Source: Schistocerca nitens
Taxonomy: Eukaryota; Arthropoda; Insecta; Orthoptera; Acrididae
Direction of reading: 5' to 3'
Assembly (NCBI RefSeq): GCF_023898315.1
Contig: NC_064616.1
Span: forward strand, 704,907,389 to 704,971,388
DNA: 64,000 bases
Made by a program: the position numbers and the translations under genes. Shown here one piece after another: positions 19,400 to 31,385 of the stretch; within the stretch, counting starts at the first letter, position 1, and each line of letters opens with the position of its first letter. The notes beneath the pieces were generated by a model. The model did no database searches. It was not told the DNA's origin and saw nothing but the letters and a program-made list of their open reading frames with translations.

Positions 19400-20821
19400 C
19401 ACTCCTGGAAATGGAAAAAAGAACACATTGACACCGGTGTGTCAGACCCACCATACTTGCTCCGGACACTGCGAGAGGGCTGTACAAGCAATGATCACAC
19501 GCACGGCACAGCGGACACACCAGGAACCGCGGTGTTGGCCGTCGAATGGCGCTAGCTGCGCAGCATTTGTGCACCGCCGCCGTCAGTGTCAGCCAGTTTG
19601 CCGTGGCATACGGAGCTCCATCGCAGTCTTTAACACTGGTAGCATGCCGCGACAGCGTGGACGTGAACCGTATGTGCAGTTGACGGACTTTGAGCGAGGG
19701 CGTATAGTGGGCATGCGGGAGGCCGGGTGGACGTACCGCCGAATTGCTCAACACGTGGGGCGTGAGGTCTCCACAGTACATCGATGTTGTCGCCAGTGGT
19801 CGGCGGAAGGTGCACGTGCCCGTCGACCTGGGACCGGACCGCAGCGACGCACGGATGCACGCCAAGACCGTAGGATCCTACGCAGTGCCGTAGGGGACCG
19901 CACCGCCACTTCCCAGCAAATTAGGGACACTGTTGCTCCTGGGGTATCGGCGAGGACCATTCGCAACCGTCTCCATGAAGCTGGGCTACGGTCCCGCACA
20001 CCGTTAGGCCGTCTTCCGCTCACGCCCCAACATCGTGCAGCCCGCCTCCAGTGGTGTCGCGACAGGCGTGAATGGAGGGACGAATGGAGACGTGTCGTCT
20101 TCAGCGATGAGAGTCGCTTCTGCCTTGGTGCCAATGATGGTCGTATGCGTGTTTGGCGCCGTGCAGGTGAGCGCCACAATCAGGACTGCATACGACCGAG
20201 GCACACAGGGCCAACACCCGGCATCATGGTGTGGGGAGCGATCTCCTACACTGGCCGTACACCACTGGTGATCGTCGAGGGGACACTGAATAGTGCACGG
20301 TACATCCAAACCGTCATCGAACCCATCGTTCTACCATTCCTAGACCGGCAAGGGAACTTGCTGTTCCAACAGGACAATGCACGTCCGCATGTATCCCGTG
20401 CCACGCAACGTGCTCTAGAAGGTGTAAGTCAACTACCCTGGCCAGCAAGATCTCCGGATCTGTCCCCCATTGAGCATGTTTGGGACTGGATGAAGCGTCG
20501 TCTCACGCGGTCTGCACGTCCAGCACGAACGCTGGTCCAACTGAGGCGCCAGGTGGAAATGGCATGGCAAGCCGTTCCACAGGACTACATCCAGCATCTC
20601 TACGATCGTCTCCATGGGAGAATAGCAGCCTGCATTGCTGCGAAAGGTGGATATACACTGTACTAGTGCCGACATTGTGCATGCTCTGTTGCCTGTGTCT
20701 ATGTGCCTGTGGTTCTGTCAGTGTGATCATGTGATGTATCTGACCCCAGGAATGTGTCAATAAAGTTTCCCCTTCCTGGGACAATGAATTCACGGTGTTC
20801 GTATTTCAATTTCCAGGAGTG
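19400..20821 (+). mobile_element. Tc1-like DNA transposon, intact copy B
   Basis: 1,422 bp with the same inverted repeats as copy A and TA duplications at 19398-19399 and 20822-20823. Compared by eye, about six single-base differences separate it from copy A. It is inserted in otherwise unassigned DNA next to an old Tc1 fossil. Both copies have the same transcriptional orientation as shakB. Confidence 0.93.
19644..20666 (+). CDS. Tc1-like transposase (340 aa), copy B
   Basis: Same protein as copy A except residue 35 (Ala here, Thr there). Two helix-turn-helix regions precede the catalytic core D155, D244, E277, with 32 residues between the last two. The RRTDARQDRR stretch between the DNA-binding and catalytic parts is basic and could serve nuclear entry. 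The start at 19644 gives MPRQRGREPY. The frame is also open to 19428 but that includes the terminal repeat. Open frame and intact ends make it a candidate active source. Ala35 is probably ancestral, but two copies cannot settle this. Confidence 0.9.
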   Translation: MPRQRGREPYVQLTDFERGRIVGMREAGWTYRRIAQHVGREVSTVHRCCRQWSAEGARARRPGTGPQRRTDARQDRRILRSAVGDRTATSQQIRDTVAPGVSARTIRNRLHEAGLRSRTPLGRLPLTPQHRAARLQWCRDRREWRDEWRRVVFSDESRFCLGANDGRMRVWRRAGERHNQDCIRPRHTGPTPGIMVWGAISYTGRTPLVIVEGTLNSARYIQTVIEPIVLPFLDRQGNLLFQQDNARPHVSRATQRALEGVSQLPWPARSPDLSPIEHVWDWMKRRLTRSARPARTLVQLRRQVEMAWQAVPQDYIQHLYDRLHGRIAACIAAKGGYTLY

Positions 20822-20899
20822 TAGTTCATGTTTCCATTGAGTAAATACAGACTGTTTCTGGGACTGTGAAGTTGTGCTCTTATAAAGGCAGATTACCGT

Positions 20900-21120
20900 T
20901 TAACATCATTAGAGACAAAAAAAACCACAAGTGGGACTGAGTGGGGAAGGATGGGGACGGAAATCAGCTTTGTGCTTTTCAGCAGTACCATCTCGGAATC
21001 TGCCTCAAGTGAATTAGGGAAACCTAAATCTGTATGGCAGGATGAGGACTCGAACCGCCTTCCTCCAGAATGTGAATACATATTCCTAACCTTTGCACCT
21101 CCTTGCCCTGTTGTGCTGTT
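20900..21120 (-). mobile_element. tRNA-headed SINE, type 6
   Basis: On the minus strand a decayed tRNA-like head (about 21110-21050, B-box-like GGTTCGAGTCC) leads into the block AGATTTAGGTTTCCCTAATT, which marks a SINE family widespread in insects. Other pieces of this family are at 28870-29039, 36494-36680 and 49762-49840. Confidence 0.65.
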
Positions 21121-23290
21121 ATGCCAGTTTCAGTAAGCAAAAGCTGACTATAGAAAACCAATGTTAATCAAAAACTGCTAAGATCTGGAAAGGAAGAACA
21201 CAACAAACCTTTTTGTGTTCACATCTCACTGTCTTACAGGCTGAATGTTATAAAATTCTATTACTGCAGTGACAGTGACTTTTCTGAAACTGTTTGACAT
21301 GCCGTCATGGTGATGCTTAATGATGTGCGATTCTACAAGTTTTCTTTAGAATCACAGTTTTGTTGCTATATTTCGTCGCCGAGGGCACGCAAGAGAATTC
21401 GGGCTTCACTTTCTGAAAACAAGTGAGTGGAATAAAAAGAGACGAATTTATCGAAATGATATAAGTGAAATACGTTCAGAAATGCGGACACCTGCAAAGT
21501 AATAAGTAAGTGGTGACAAGTAAAAGTTTGTGTCAGATCAAAACTCGAACCCAGATCTCTGGCTTTTATCGAGCCAATATTATGACCCTTTAATGACTGA
21601 CTGAAATGTTCAGTACCGCCAATGTTTTAACAAGAAACATGCAGGCCCCAATATCTTTGTTCGACTTTATCAGCACTCTCGAGAAACTAGAAATAGCCTT
21701 AAGTATTTTGGCTTTCGAAGGCTATATAAGAGGACACCACCTTAAAAGGATGTCGTTATATAGAGTTAACGTAATGCATTTTCGATCAGTACCCTACTGT
21801 GGCATATGCTGTTGGCGCGTATCACGTACTAGTTTCGAAGCTGTTGCAAAAATACAGCCCACATGAATACCACTTTTAGAAACTATATGCAACTCTTATC
21901 AAATTTGTACAGAGGTTTTATCAGCATTAAAGTGTTAACAATACTGCCTTCGAAACACACGTGTTAATGTTGCCCTAATGACCTCTTCGTCGACGGGTTG
22001 ATACTTCCTAATCTGCCGTCCTTCCTTCCTCCGTACGTGCTATTCACAGGTGAGTCATACTTAATTCTGGCCGGTTATTTTAACAGTTCATATCAGATCC
22101 ATTTCACGTGTAGTTAGTGGTAAAGTTAGTTATCTTGAGAATGCAATCACTAAGTGCAAGAAAGATATTTATACACAATTCTGACCACCATGTCGTGTGT
22201 TCGTTTCTTTGGGTTAAATTCAAACAATCTTGGTGGATAGGCACATTAAGGCTGGGAGAAGCTTCACACTTATAGGAACAAAAATAAAGGAAACTTACAG
22301 ATTAACGTCCGGTGAATGTGGAGGTCTGTAGAGATGAAACGTTGGCTCAGTTGAAACAGTTTAGAGAGGAAAAGCTGGATTTTGCAACTCTGTTGGATAT
22401 CACTCGTTTCATTAATTTAAAAATGTGAAGCTCAGCTGTGTAATCGACCGTTAAGTCCTTCCGTAGTGTTCAGTTATAAAGTCAACAGTTAACACAGTGG
22501 TGGCGTGCAAAAGCAGAAAGCAGCGAATCATTGAGATACTTAGGATGCCTGATAAGGCAAACAAAACTGACCGTCCCATCCTCCAGTCCGCGGTCTGTCC
22601 AGCGCATGTCTTTGCTTGCGTCTCCTGTGATTACTGTCTAAGTCTGCATTGTTGACATCAATCGTGAAGAAATGAACCGTCAAACATACGCTTGCGCTCA
22701 ATTGTGGAAACCACGCAAAACTACATTCGGACGGCCAGACAGGTATTTGAATTTGGGTTCTCCCAAGAGCAGTGTCAGGTCTTTTCACTGGACTTCGTGT
22801 TATACATTCATCTTATTTTCAGAGCTATTCTTACAACACTAACAAAATACTCCACATGATACTATTATCTTTAGTATATAGTTTTCTATTTAATATACCA
22901 TACAGGATTATTTCTTTGTAAGTGAGCAATGAATGTTACTCAGTTTCAATTTTGCGAAAAATCGTGACATATTGATTATATAATAGGCTTAAATGAATTA
23001 AGTCCATCGTGTTTGCAAATTACGTGCGCTGAACATTCCTGCAGGACGGGGTTAATTTCAAATTGGTGCATTGAACTGACCATCGAATTTGCGTATCGGA
23101 CAGGGTTAATTTCAAACTGTTGCAACTAATTACAGGTACTCTACTGTTATCATCCGTAGTTATTTACAACACTTTCAATCTTTGAACTACGTGTAGGTGA
23201 GTTTACGATTAAGATATTTCCTTCGATACTCTAGCATCTGATATGATGATCAGTTCATGATTGATAAAATGTAAACCGATGAAAGCCTGA
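21121..23290. other. Long unassigned stretch
   Basis: About 2.2 kb without a recognised gene. A B-box-like ACTCGAACCCAGATC at about 21543 may be a SINE remnant on the minus strand. Near 23040-23120 two GACRGGGTTAATTTCAAA phrases repeat about 60 bp apart. Nothing else stands out. Confidence 0.3.
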
Positions 23291-23294
23291 GTCT

Positions 23295-25040
23295 GTTCCA
23301 TTAAATCGAACTACATCTATAGCTATACACCAAAAGCCACATTTTGGTGTACGGAGGAGGGTATTTTGTGTACCTCTGTCACTTCCCACCTCTCGTGTTC
23401 CAGTCACGAATGGCATGTAGGAAGAACGATTGGCGGTGAGACTCCACTTGGGATTTTCGCGGGATATACGTAGGCTGAAGCGATACATTGGCTAACTATT
23501 GTAGGAACGTATACGTTCAGCATTTTAAGAGTAAATACTCTATGTGCATAAAAATGCCTCTCTTTTAGACTCCGCCGCTGGAGTTGCGTGAGCATCCCTG
23601 TGACACTTTCGCGCTTCTTAAATTAAGCTGTGACGAATGTATTGCTTTGTATTTCATCTATTTCATTCAACAGTTCGACCTGGTACGCGTCCCACACTGA
23701 CGAACAGCACTCAAGTATCGGTCGAACGAAGGTTTTGTAAGTTACTTCCTCCGTGGGAGGTATACACTTCCTGATGATTCTTCCAATGAATGTCAGTGTG
23801 GCTTCTGCCCTACCTGTGACTAGTTTGATGTCGTTGTTCCATTTTAAATCGCTCCTTGCGGGTATTACATGATATTTAAATGAGTCTGACTGCTAACAAT
23901 GACTGTTCCACAATCGTGTATTCGTACAATTATGGGTCTTTCCGCCTATTTACGCGCAATACGTTACATGTGTTCACACCGATCCCTTTACCAAACGTCG
24001 ATCATCTGCAGGCCCTCCTGAATTTCGCTACAATTTTCTGGCGTTGTGACTTCTCTCTATAGAACAGCATCATCCTCTAGAAGTCTCATTTAACTTCTAA
24101 CTTTATCCACTAGGTCATTTGTACACACTATGAAAAGTTATGTTCCTCTAACACTCCCATTTGTTACCCCCGAAATTACCTTCACCTCTGAAGATTTCTC
24201 TCAGTTGAAAATGACTTGCTGTGTTCTGTCTGCCAGGAGCTGTCTCACCAAGTCGCAAAGGAAGTGAAGTCCCATGTTACTTGACAGAGCGTAGGGGAAC
24301 GACGCGGGGGACTCGCACCGCTATACTAGGCAAGGTCCTAATGGAGGTGGTTTACCGTTGCTTTCCTCCGACCGTAATGGGGGATGAATGATGATGATGA
24401 AGACGACACAACAACACCCAGTCATGTCGAGGCCGGTGGAAATCCCTGAACCCGCCGGGAATCGAACCTGGGACCCGGTGCTCGGGAAGCGAGAACGCTA
24501 CCGCGAGACTACGAGCTGCGGACAAGTGGCAATACTGTTCTGATATTATTGTGTTCATTAGGCAACAGACGGAACTGCGTCAAACGTCTTTCGAAAGTCA
24601 AGGAACACGGCACAAGTGGTCGCCGGCGTTTACTGCCTTCTGGGTCTCGTGGAATCCTACAGAGGAGATTTTCGGTCTCCAAAATTGCCATATTATGCGA
24701 GTATGAAACGTGTTCTAAAATTATACCACAAACTGACGTCAGCGATCTAGGCCTATAGTTTTTTGCGTCTTTTATACCACCCTTCCTGAAAACTGGAAAA
24801 ATCTGCGCATTTTGTCAGTCATTAGATTTTTTGTTGCCTCCAGTGATCTATGTACACCACTCCTGAAAGAAGAGCATGTTCTTTTGCATTCTTTACGTAG
24901 AATTGTACATGTATCCTGTCAGGTCCAGTCATCTTCCTCTGCTGAGCGGTTTCAGATGATTTTGTATTCTGCCTTCTTTTACGTCGGTATATGGTATGTC
25001 ATTTTGACGTTCGTGCGACAGTTTAGAAGAGTAATCTGAG
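23295..25040 (-). mobile_element. CR1-like LINE fragment, old, split by a SINE
   Basis: Minus-strand sequence follows the same order as the copy at 16953-18335. From right to left there are palm pieces at about 24990-24540, then thumb and C-terminal region at 24270-23300 including LECCSSVWDAYQVE near 23700. Many frameshifts and stops are present. The order continues on both sides of the SINE at 24280-24523, so the SINE is younger. The 3' end near 23300 has CTACATCTAT, the family's tail repeat. Confidence 0.7.
24280..24523 (-). mobile_element. tRNA-headed SINE, type 4-like
   Basis: The minus strand starts GTCCGCAGCTCGTAGTCTCG and carries B box GGTTCGATTCC, then a CATCATCATCATTCATCCCC track. 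It is inserted in the CR1-like fragment. A related copy is at 48314-48567. The target-site duplication was not clear. Confidence 0.78.
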
Positions 25041-25158
25041 TACGAACTTCCTCAGTCCAGGCACAATGCGAGAATGAAATCCAACAAACAGAAGTGCGTG
25101 ACTGATGGTGGCTCTTGCAACGGACTGTACAAGACTAAATGACGACTGCCTGCGTTAA

Positions 25159-27321
25159 GCCGTCGGCACACGGGACGAGGCAGCTAATGTTGACGTGCGC
25201 ACAGACGAGATGTCCAACGTCGTGAAACTCGCGCCGTTGGGACACGGCACGAGCCGGTTAACGTGATTTTGATCTCTTAGCGCTCTCCAGCGGAGTTGTC
25301 GACTCTTTATTTGGCTCGCAAACAATACAGTGTGTTCACGAAAATGGACGAGCGTAAAACCCCTACGTCGACTCTATTAAAACGCTTATTTCCTCCATTG
25401 TCCACATGCTAGTCGTGTTTTTCGGTCTGTGGTTTATATACACAGAAACTTCAGTATCCGTGAACATGTAATAAGACAAAAAGGAAAGATTCATGTCCGG
25501 GTCAGTAAGGGCATCAGCTTCACCAAATCGAACAAACTCACTCCTGACAGATAAAGCACTTATATTTACATAACATTCAGTATTACAGAAATTATTTCTG
25601 TTAATTTCGTAATGAAGTCCCACAGCCTTTTGGAAAACGCGAAAGTGAAGAACAAAAATTAAATACAATTGGACTCGTACCCTATACCGACCTAAACTCT
25701 ACTCCGGAAGATGGTACCTTTACACACTACGGTAGGGTGCAGCTTTGTTATATCTTAGTATTCTATAGGGCTTAATCGGCGATATGTTGTTCATTTACAT
25801 TTCATTACAACAAATCCTAACGAGAAAGACACGCTTTTCATAATTCTTTAATGTGCCATCGCCTTAAAACGGCTTACTTTGATAATACGCGAACTATGGC
25901 GCGATCATAACTAAACAAGAACATTCTTTAATCACCCGCATGACGTTTCCCGAAGTTTTATTACAACAAATCGTACCTATACCGATTCTGTCTCGAGATA
26001 TTCAATATGCTGGCGCTTAGAAGCAGCATATACACTGAAGAGCCAAAGGTACTGGTACACCACCCAAATATCTTGTAGGGCCTACGCGAGCAGGAAGAAG
26101 TGCCACAAAACGATGTGGCATGGACTCTACTAATATCTGAAGTAATGCTGGAGGGAACTGACACCATGAATCCTGCAGGGCTGTCCATAAATCCGTAAGA
26201 GTACGAAGGAGTGGAGATCTGTTCTGAACAGCACTTTGAAAGGAATCCCAGATATGCTCAATAATGTTCATGTCAGGGGAGTTTGGTGGCCAGCGGAAGT
26301 GTTTAAACTCGGAAGAGTGATCCTGGAGCCACTCTGTAGCAAATCTGGACGTGTGGGGTGTCGCATTGTCCTGCTGGAATTGCCCAAGTCCGTCGGAATG
26401 CACAGTGGACATGAATGGATGCAGGTGATCAGACAGGATGCTTACGTGACCGTCACCTGTCAGAGTCGTATCTAGATGTATCAGGGGTCCCATATCACTC
26501 CAACTGCACACGCCTCACACCATTACAGAGCCTCTACGAGCTTTAACAGTCCCCTGCTAACACGCAGGGTCTACGGATTCATGAGGTTGTCTCCATACCC
26601 GTACACGTCCATCCTCTCGTTACAATCTGAAACGAGACTTGTCCGACCAGGCAACATGTTTTCAGGCAGCAACAGTCCGATATCGGTATTGATGGGCCCA
26701 GGCGAGGCGTAAAGGTTTGTGTTATGTAGTCATCAAGTGTCTTTTCCGTCCGCAGCGATGTAGGAGATTTGATGTTTTACCGGATTCCTGATATTCACGG
26801 AACGCTCGTGAAATGGTCGTACTGGAAAATCCCTGCTTTATCGCTACCTCGGAGATGTTGTGTCCAATCACTCGTACGCCGACTTTAATACCACGTTCAA
26901 CTCACTTAAATCGTGATAACCTGCCACTGTAATCGACCTAACAACTGCGCCAGACACTTCTTGTCTTATATAGGCGTTGCCGACCGCAGCGCCGTATTCT
27001 GCCTATTTACATATCTCTGTATGTGAATATGCTCGCCTATACCAGTTTCTTTTGCGCTTTAGTGTATTTATGGGGTGATTCTACTGATCAATTAAAATAT
27101 GGCATCTTGCTTTCTGTGGGCCTCAAGTTTTCTGCTTGTGAGGTAGCGTTCTTGCTTCTTATTGGTTCTACATTTACGTGACACGTCGCCGAAATATCGC
27201 AGAAGTTATTTTGTGTTTTACGTGACGAAATGGCTCCTTAATGTGAAGCAGCAGGAAGTAACGTCACAAAACTCGTAGAGCGCCACGTCGACGTTAGCTA
27301 ACTCGTTCCATGTGGCTACGG
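25159..27321. mobile_element. Unclassified DNA transposon with approx. 40-bp inverted ends
   Basis: The left end 25159-25200 (GCCGTCGGCACACGGGACGA onward) and right end 27280-27321 are reverse complements with about 8-9 mismatches over 42 bases. Weaker similarity runs inward. The interior outside the Tc1 insertion (25200-26030 and 27066-27280) has no transposase I recognise. It is probably a non-autonomous copy. Superfamily and target duplication unknown. Confidence 0.55.
26033..27064 (-). mobile_element. Tc1-like transposon with DD36E spacing, decayed
   Basis: Terminal inverted repeats (CACTGAAGAGCCAAAGGTAC at 26033 and its diverged complement ending at 27064) with TA at 26031-26032 and 27065-27066. 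On the minus strand the second and third catalytic residues are in one frame: FQQDNATPH and NSPDMNIIEHIWD. By count 36 residues lie between the D and E, the spacing described for the DD36E (Incomer) group. The first catalytic region and N-terminus are in broken frames, and at 1,032 bp the copy is shorter than a full element, so it has deletions. Confidence 0.8.
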
Positions 27322-27559
27322 TTTTCCCCGTTACTGCGAGGGCTCTGCCCATGTGACATGCCGTGCCTGTCCCTGGCGGAATCTGTCAACTGTGAGCTGT
27401 TGCGCTTCTGAGTCGCGATCGCTGTTGGCCGATGGCAGGGATATTAAAGATACCAGAGGCTTGTTTACGAATTACTCGAAGAACTAATGACGCTTCCCTC
27501 GAAGTTCTTCAAAGTTTGATGCAGACAACTGCGCTACCATCTTGTCAGGTTCCTCCTCT

Positions 27560-28340
27560 TCTCCACATCTTCGTCTACATCTACAACCACTGTGAGGTGC
27601 ATGACAGAGTACACTTCCCATTTTACCACTTACAATGTCTTTACTCATTTGATTTGTGCATGGAGCACAGGGAGAACAATTCCTTAAACACCTCTGTGCA
27701 TAGCGTAATTAGTCTGATCTTGTGTTTGAAGTACCCATGGGAGCGATACGTAACGGGTTCCTGTTTTTGAAATTTTGTAAGTAGGTTTTTGTGGTTTCTG
27801 CCAGTTCAGACTTTTTAGTGTGTCTCTGACGCTCTCCCAAACATATCTGTGAGCATACGTGTTAGCACTTTGTATACGTTCAATATCCCTTGATAGTTCT
27901 ATTAGGTATAGTGTCTCATATCCTTGGGCGATATTCTAGTATGTATCGCCCGAGTGATTTGTAAGCAATCTCCTTTGTAGACTGACAGCATTTTGTCAGT
28001 ATTCTACCAACGCTTGAATATCACTGATAATGATTCGCAATAACGCAATGCCAGTTTGATATCTTGCTCCTAAATCATCACTGTTCTGATAGAACTACTG
28101 AATTTCCACCTCAGTTTCAGTTCTGCTCACTTTACAGCAGTTTCTTCAACAGAAAGTTCTGACGGACTTCCTATTTCGACTTACGAGTAACACTAGAACT
28201 ATGTTGCTCTGATTTGTCCGCCAAGCATCTTGGATTTTTTTTCCTTCAGCTTTCTGCCGTCCTACGATGTTTCCCTTTTTCTGGCGGCATCATTCCACCA
28301 TCTCTCAACCCCTTTGACGATGATTCTTAGGAAAATGTTC
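27560..28340 (-). mobile_element. CR1-like LINE 3' fragment
   Basis: It starts at the CTACATCTACAACCACTGTG end and continues with minus-strand blocks in the same order as the other CR1-like copies (3' region, then thumb). It is strongly decayed. The inner border is uncertain. Confidence 0.5.
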
Positions 28341-28857
28341 GGTCATGCATCTATATGGAATTTCAAGCTGTTGCCATACGTGTTTCCTTCTGACCGTTAT
28401 TAAATTTGCATGCCACAAAATGGGAAGTAATCTCCTAAACATTGATGAATTATGTTGATATCACAGTCCTTATTTATCCGAAATATTTAATGTATCAACC
28501 TAGACCTGAATAATCAGTTACGTGCCATCACCCGTCACACATACTCGACGCAGTCTGTCGTTATATTTATTAAAAACCTATCCGATTGCTGTCACATCAA
28601 TATTTCCTTTCCTGTCGCGACAGACTTTCGACAAAACATAAATAAACTGCGACCACTAACTTCGGAAATATTTGTTTAGTCCCGTACTCTAGTTTTCGGG
28701 TCTCTTTAGGCGCATCTTCAGATAGGGTGTAAAGGGGTTACATCTTTATTTTCGTAACGTGATGCAGGGTACTGACTCTGTGACAAAAATATGGGAAGCA
28801 GTTCAATGAATCGACATGAGAGACATTTGTATGCCGAGTTGTGTCGAAAGACGCATT
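28341..28857. other. Unassigned stretch
   Basis: No gene or repeat family recognised. Confidence 0.3.
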
Positions 28858-28869
28858 CCTTTACTTCCT

Positions 28870-29039
28870 CCGGGTCCGACCAACCTGATTAGGTTTTCCG
28901 TGATTTACCTAAATCGCTACAGGCAAATGCCGGGTTGGTTCCTATGAAAGGGCACGGCCAACTTCCTTCTCCCTCCTTCCCTAATCCGATGCGACCGATG
29001 ACGTCGCTGTATGGTCTCCCACCCAAAAAACAACCCACC
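28870..29039 (+). mobile_element. SINE type 6, 5'-truncated
   Basis: Begins within the family at CGGGTCCGACCAACCTGATT and includes AGGTTTTCCGTGATTTACCT, CAGGCAAATGCCGGG and a CAACCCACCC end. The tRNA head is missing. A perfect 12-bp duplication, CCTTTACTTCCT, flanks it at 28858-28869 and 29040-29051, so the truncation happened at insertion. Confidence 0.87.
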
Positions 29040-29146
29040 CCTTTACTTCCTGAGTCAGTATGCGCGGCATCATAGGTAGCATTCACCTGGTAGCTTTCAT
29101 TTTAATTGCCAGCTGGCTACAGATTAATCACTTCTCAGTATAAATT

Positions 29147-29282
29147 GTTCAGATGTTCAAATGTGTGTGAAATCTTATGGGACTTAACTGGTAAGGTCAT
29201 CAGTCCCTAAGCGTACACACTACTTAACCTAAATTATCCTAAGGACAAACACACACACCCATGCCCGAAGGAGGACTCGAAC
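29147..29282 (-). mobile_element. SINE type 3, 5'-truncated
   Basis: Minus-strand tail and body of the type 3 family, ending at the B-box region (AGGTTCGAGTCC). A perfect 13-bp duplication, CTCAGTATAAATT, flanks it at 29134-29146 and 29283-29295. Confidence 0.87.
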
Positions 29283-29526
29283 CTCAGTATAAATTCTGAT
29301 TGCTATCATAAACCCACCATCATCCAGCATGGGGTGTGCAAGTGATGTACACGGCAAAGATCTTCCCTGAAACATTTAATATTTTTTTCTCTTGGGAAAA
29401 GTTCGTTGGTTTTGTGTATATAATATAATCAACGTGAAAGCTAATAAACTGATTTAAAGTAGTGCTAACACGATAACTGAAAACTACTCTTACAGTGTTA
29501 ATGATTCAGAATATTGCAGATATGTA

Positions 29527-31137
29527 CACTGCTTGACAGAAAATGTTAAGCACCCAGAACTGGAAGAAGAAATGAATGAAGCTTCATGGGGTGGAGGTAT
29601 GTGATAGTATTTCAGCGATTACAAAATCGAGTCAAATTTACAAAGAACTGAGCAGTATGAGCCAACTAATCAATTTCACTGCAACCCCTATGGCATAGGT
29701 GCATGCACTGATTTGGTTGGGAAGGATGTCAGAAAACCGCTGTATCACCTCCTGAGAAAAACTATCCCACAGCTGTTATAGCTGGTCCTTAATGTGCTGG
29801 TTACTGGCACTGGGACGTAGATGATTTACGAGCAGGTCCCACACATATTCTATCGGGGACAATTCTGCGGATCGTGCTTGCCACGAGAGTTCCTCAACGT
29901 CACGCAGACAGTTTATAGAAACACGTGCCATGTGTGGACGAGGATTGTCCTATTGAAAAATGGCTCCACGATATTGCCGCTAGAGGGCTAAGACATGAGG
30001 ACACAGGATGTCTGTAACGTACCATTGTGCTGGCAGAGTTCCCTCAATCACTGCCAGCAGTGACCTGAAGTCATACTCAGTGGCTTCCCACGCCGTGACA
30101 TCAGACGTAATACCGCTGTGCCTCCCCCAAACATTGAAAGAAAGGGACAACTCCCAAGGATACCGACGATGGTCATCCGAGGTAGTCCAAACTGCTGTTC
30201 ATCACTGAACATAATGCGATATAGTTCTTCAGCAGACCATGCTTCACAGTCACGGTACCACATCGAACACAGTGAACACAGTGAACACAGTGGTTTGTGT
30301 TTTGGTGCTAGAGGCAGCCTACAACGGGACTGTAATTCTCTAGTTCAGCTGCTGCTAGTCTCGGACCAATGGTGCGGCCTGACACATAATATACAGGGAG
30401 TCTATTACTGAGTCTCTGATCGCAGGCACAGTTGTGGAGGGGTTACAGTGTACTTGGTGCACAATACGTCGACCGCTGTTTGCTGTGATCAGAAGTGGTT
30501 GACAGGTATCTTGAAGATGTGTGTGCCTGCTGCCACTTTACATGAAGTCCAACATCGCGCCACTGTCATATCTGAGTCACCCACAAATCCGGATAATACA
30601 TGATTCGACCTACCGGCCAAATAGAGACCCTCAAAAAGCCCCCTTTCAAACTCTACCAGGTGCAGAGCCGGCCGATGTGGCCGAGCGGTTCTAGGCGCTT
30701 CAGTCCGGAACCGCGCTGCTGCTACGGTCGCACGTTCGAATCCTGTCTCGGGCATAGAGGGTGGGATGTCCTTAGGTTAGTTAGGTCTAAGTAGTTCTAC
30801 GTGTAGGGGACTGATGACCTCAGATGTTAAGTCCCATAGTGCTTAGAGCCATTTGAACCAGGTGCAGATAAGGCTTTTTCTAATGAACACGCGGCATCCT
30901 CGTGTCCTTCGCACTGATCACTCAATACCTGACGCTGTTCATGCCTCTTACCATATGGGGCCCAGTAACAACACTGAACACAAACAAAACGAATGTACTC
31001 TGGTGCACTGTTCTACCTGGCACACAAAATTGCAGCTCTGATCATTTATATACCCTACAGCGGCGTGTGCGTGTAAAAAGTTATACATTGATATCCGACT
31101 ATGTCTTCTATGTGCTTCACTCTTTTGTCAGGTAGTG
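29527..31137 (-). mobile_element. Decayed Tc1-like transposon carrying a SINE
   Basis: Inverted ends CACTGCTTGACAGAAAATGT (29527) and its diverged complement at 31110-31137, with TA at 29525-29526 and 31138-31139. About 1.4 kb remains without the SINE at 30667-30856. The minus strand shows ELYRIMFSDEQQFGL, the first catalytic block, near 30230-30190. Other blocks are degraded. A three-unit GAACACAGT tandem lies at about 30265-30290. Inactive. Confidence 0.78.
30667..30856 (+). mobile_element. tRNA-headed SINE, type 1
   Basis: Complete copy inside the Tc1-like fossil. Perfect 12-bp duplication ACCAGGTGCAGA at 30655-30666 and 30857-30868. Confidence 0.9.
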
Positions 31138-31190
31138 TATGTATACAGTTGTCATTGGCTTCAAATAATATCTTAACAATGGGAAACTTA

Positions 31191-31385
31191 GTTTGCCGGC
31201 CAGAGTGGCCGAGCGGTTCTATGCGCTACCGTCTGGAACCGCGCGACCGTTACGGTCGCAGGTTCGAATCCTGCCTCGGGCATGGATGTGTGTGATGTCC
31301 TTAGGTTAGTTAGGTTTAACTAGTTCTAAGTTCAAGGGGATTGATGACCTCAAATGTTAAGTCCCAAAGTGCTCAGAGCCATTTA
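31191..31385 (+). mobile_element. tRNA-headed SINE, type 1
   Basis: Complete copy. Short flanking repeat AAACTTA at 31184-31190 and 31386-31392. Confidence 0.87.

Noticed and set aside
30048-30263. Separate gene for a 71-residue protein
   Set aside because: The frame contains IMFSDEQQFGL, a Tc1 transposase block, and lies between that element's terminal repeats.
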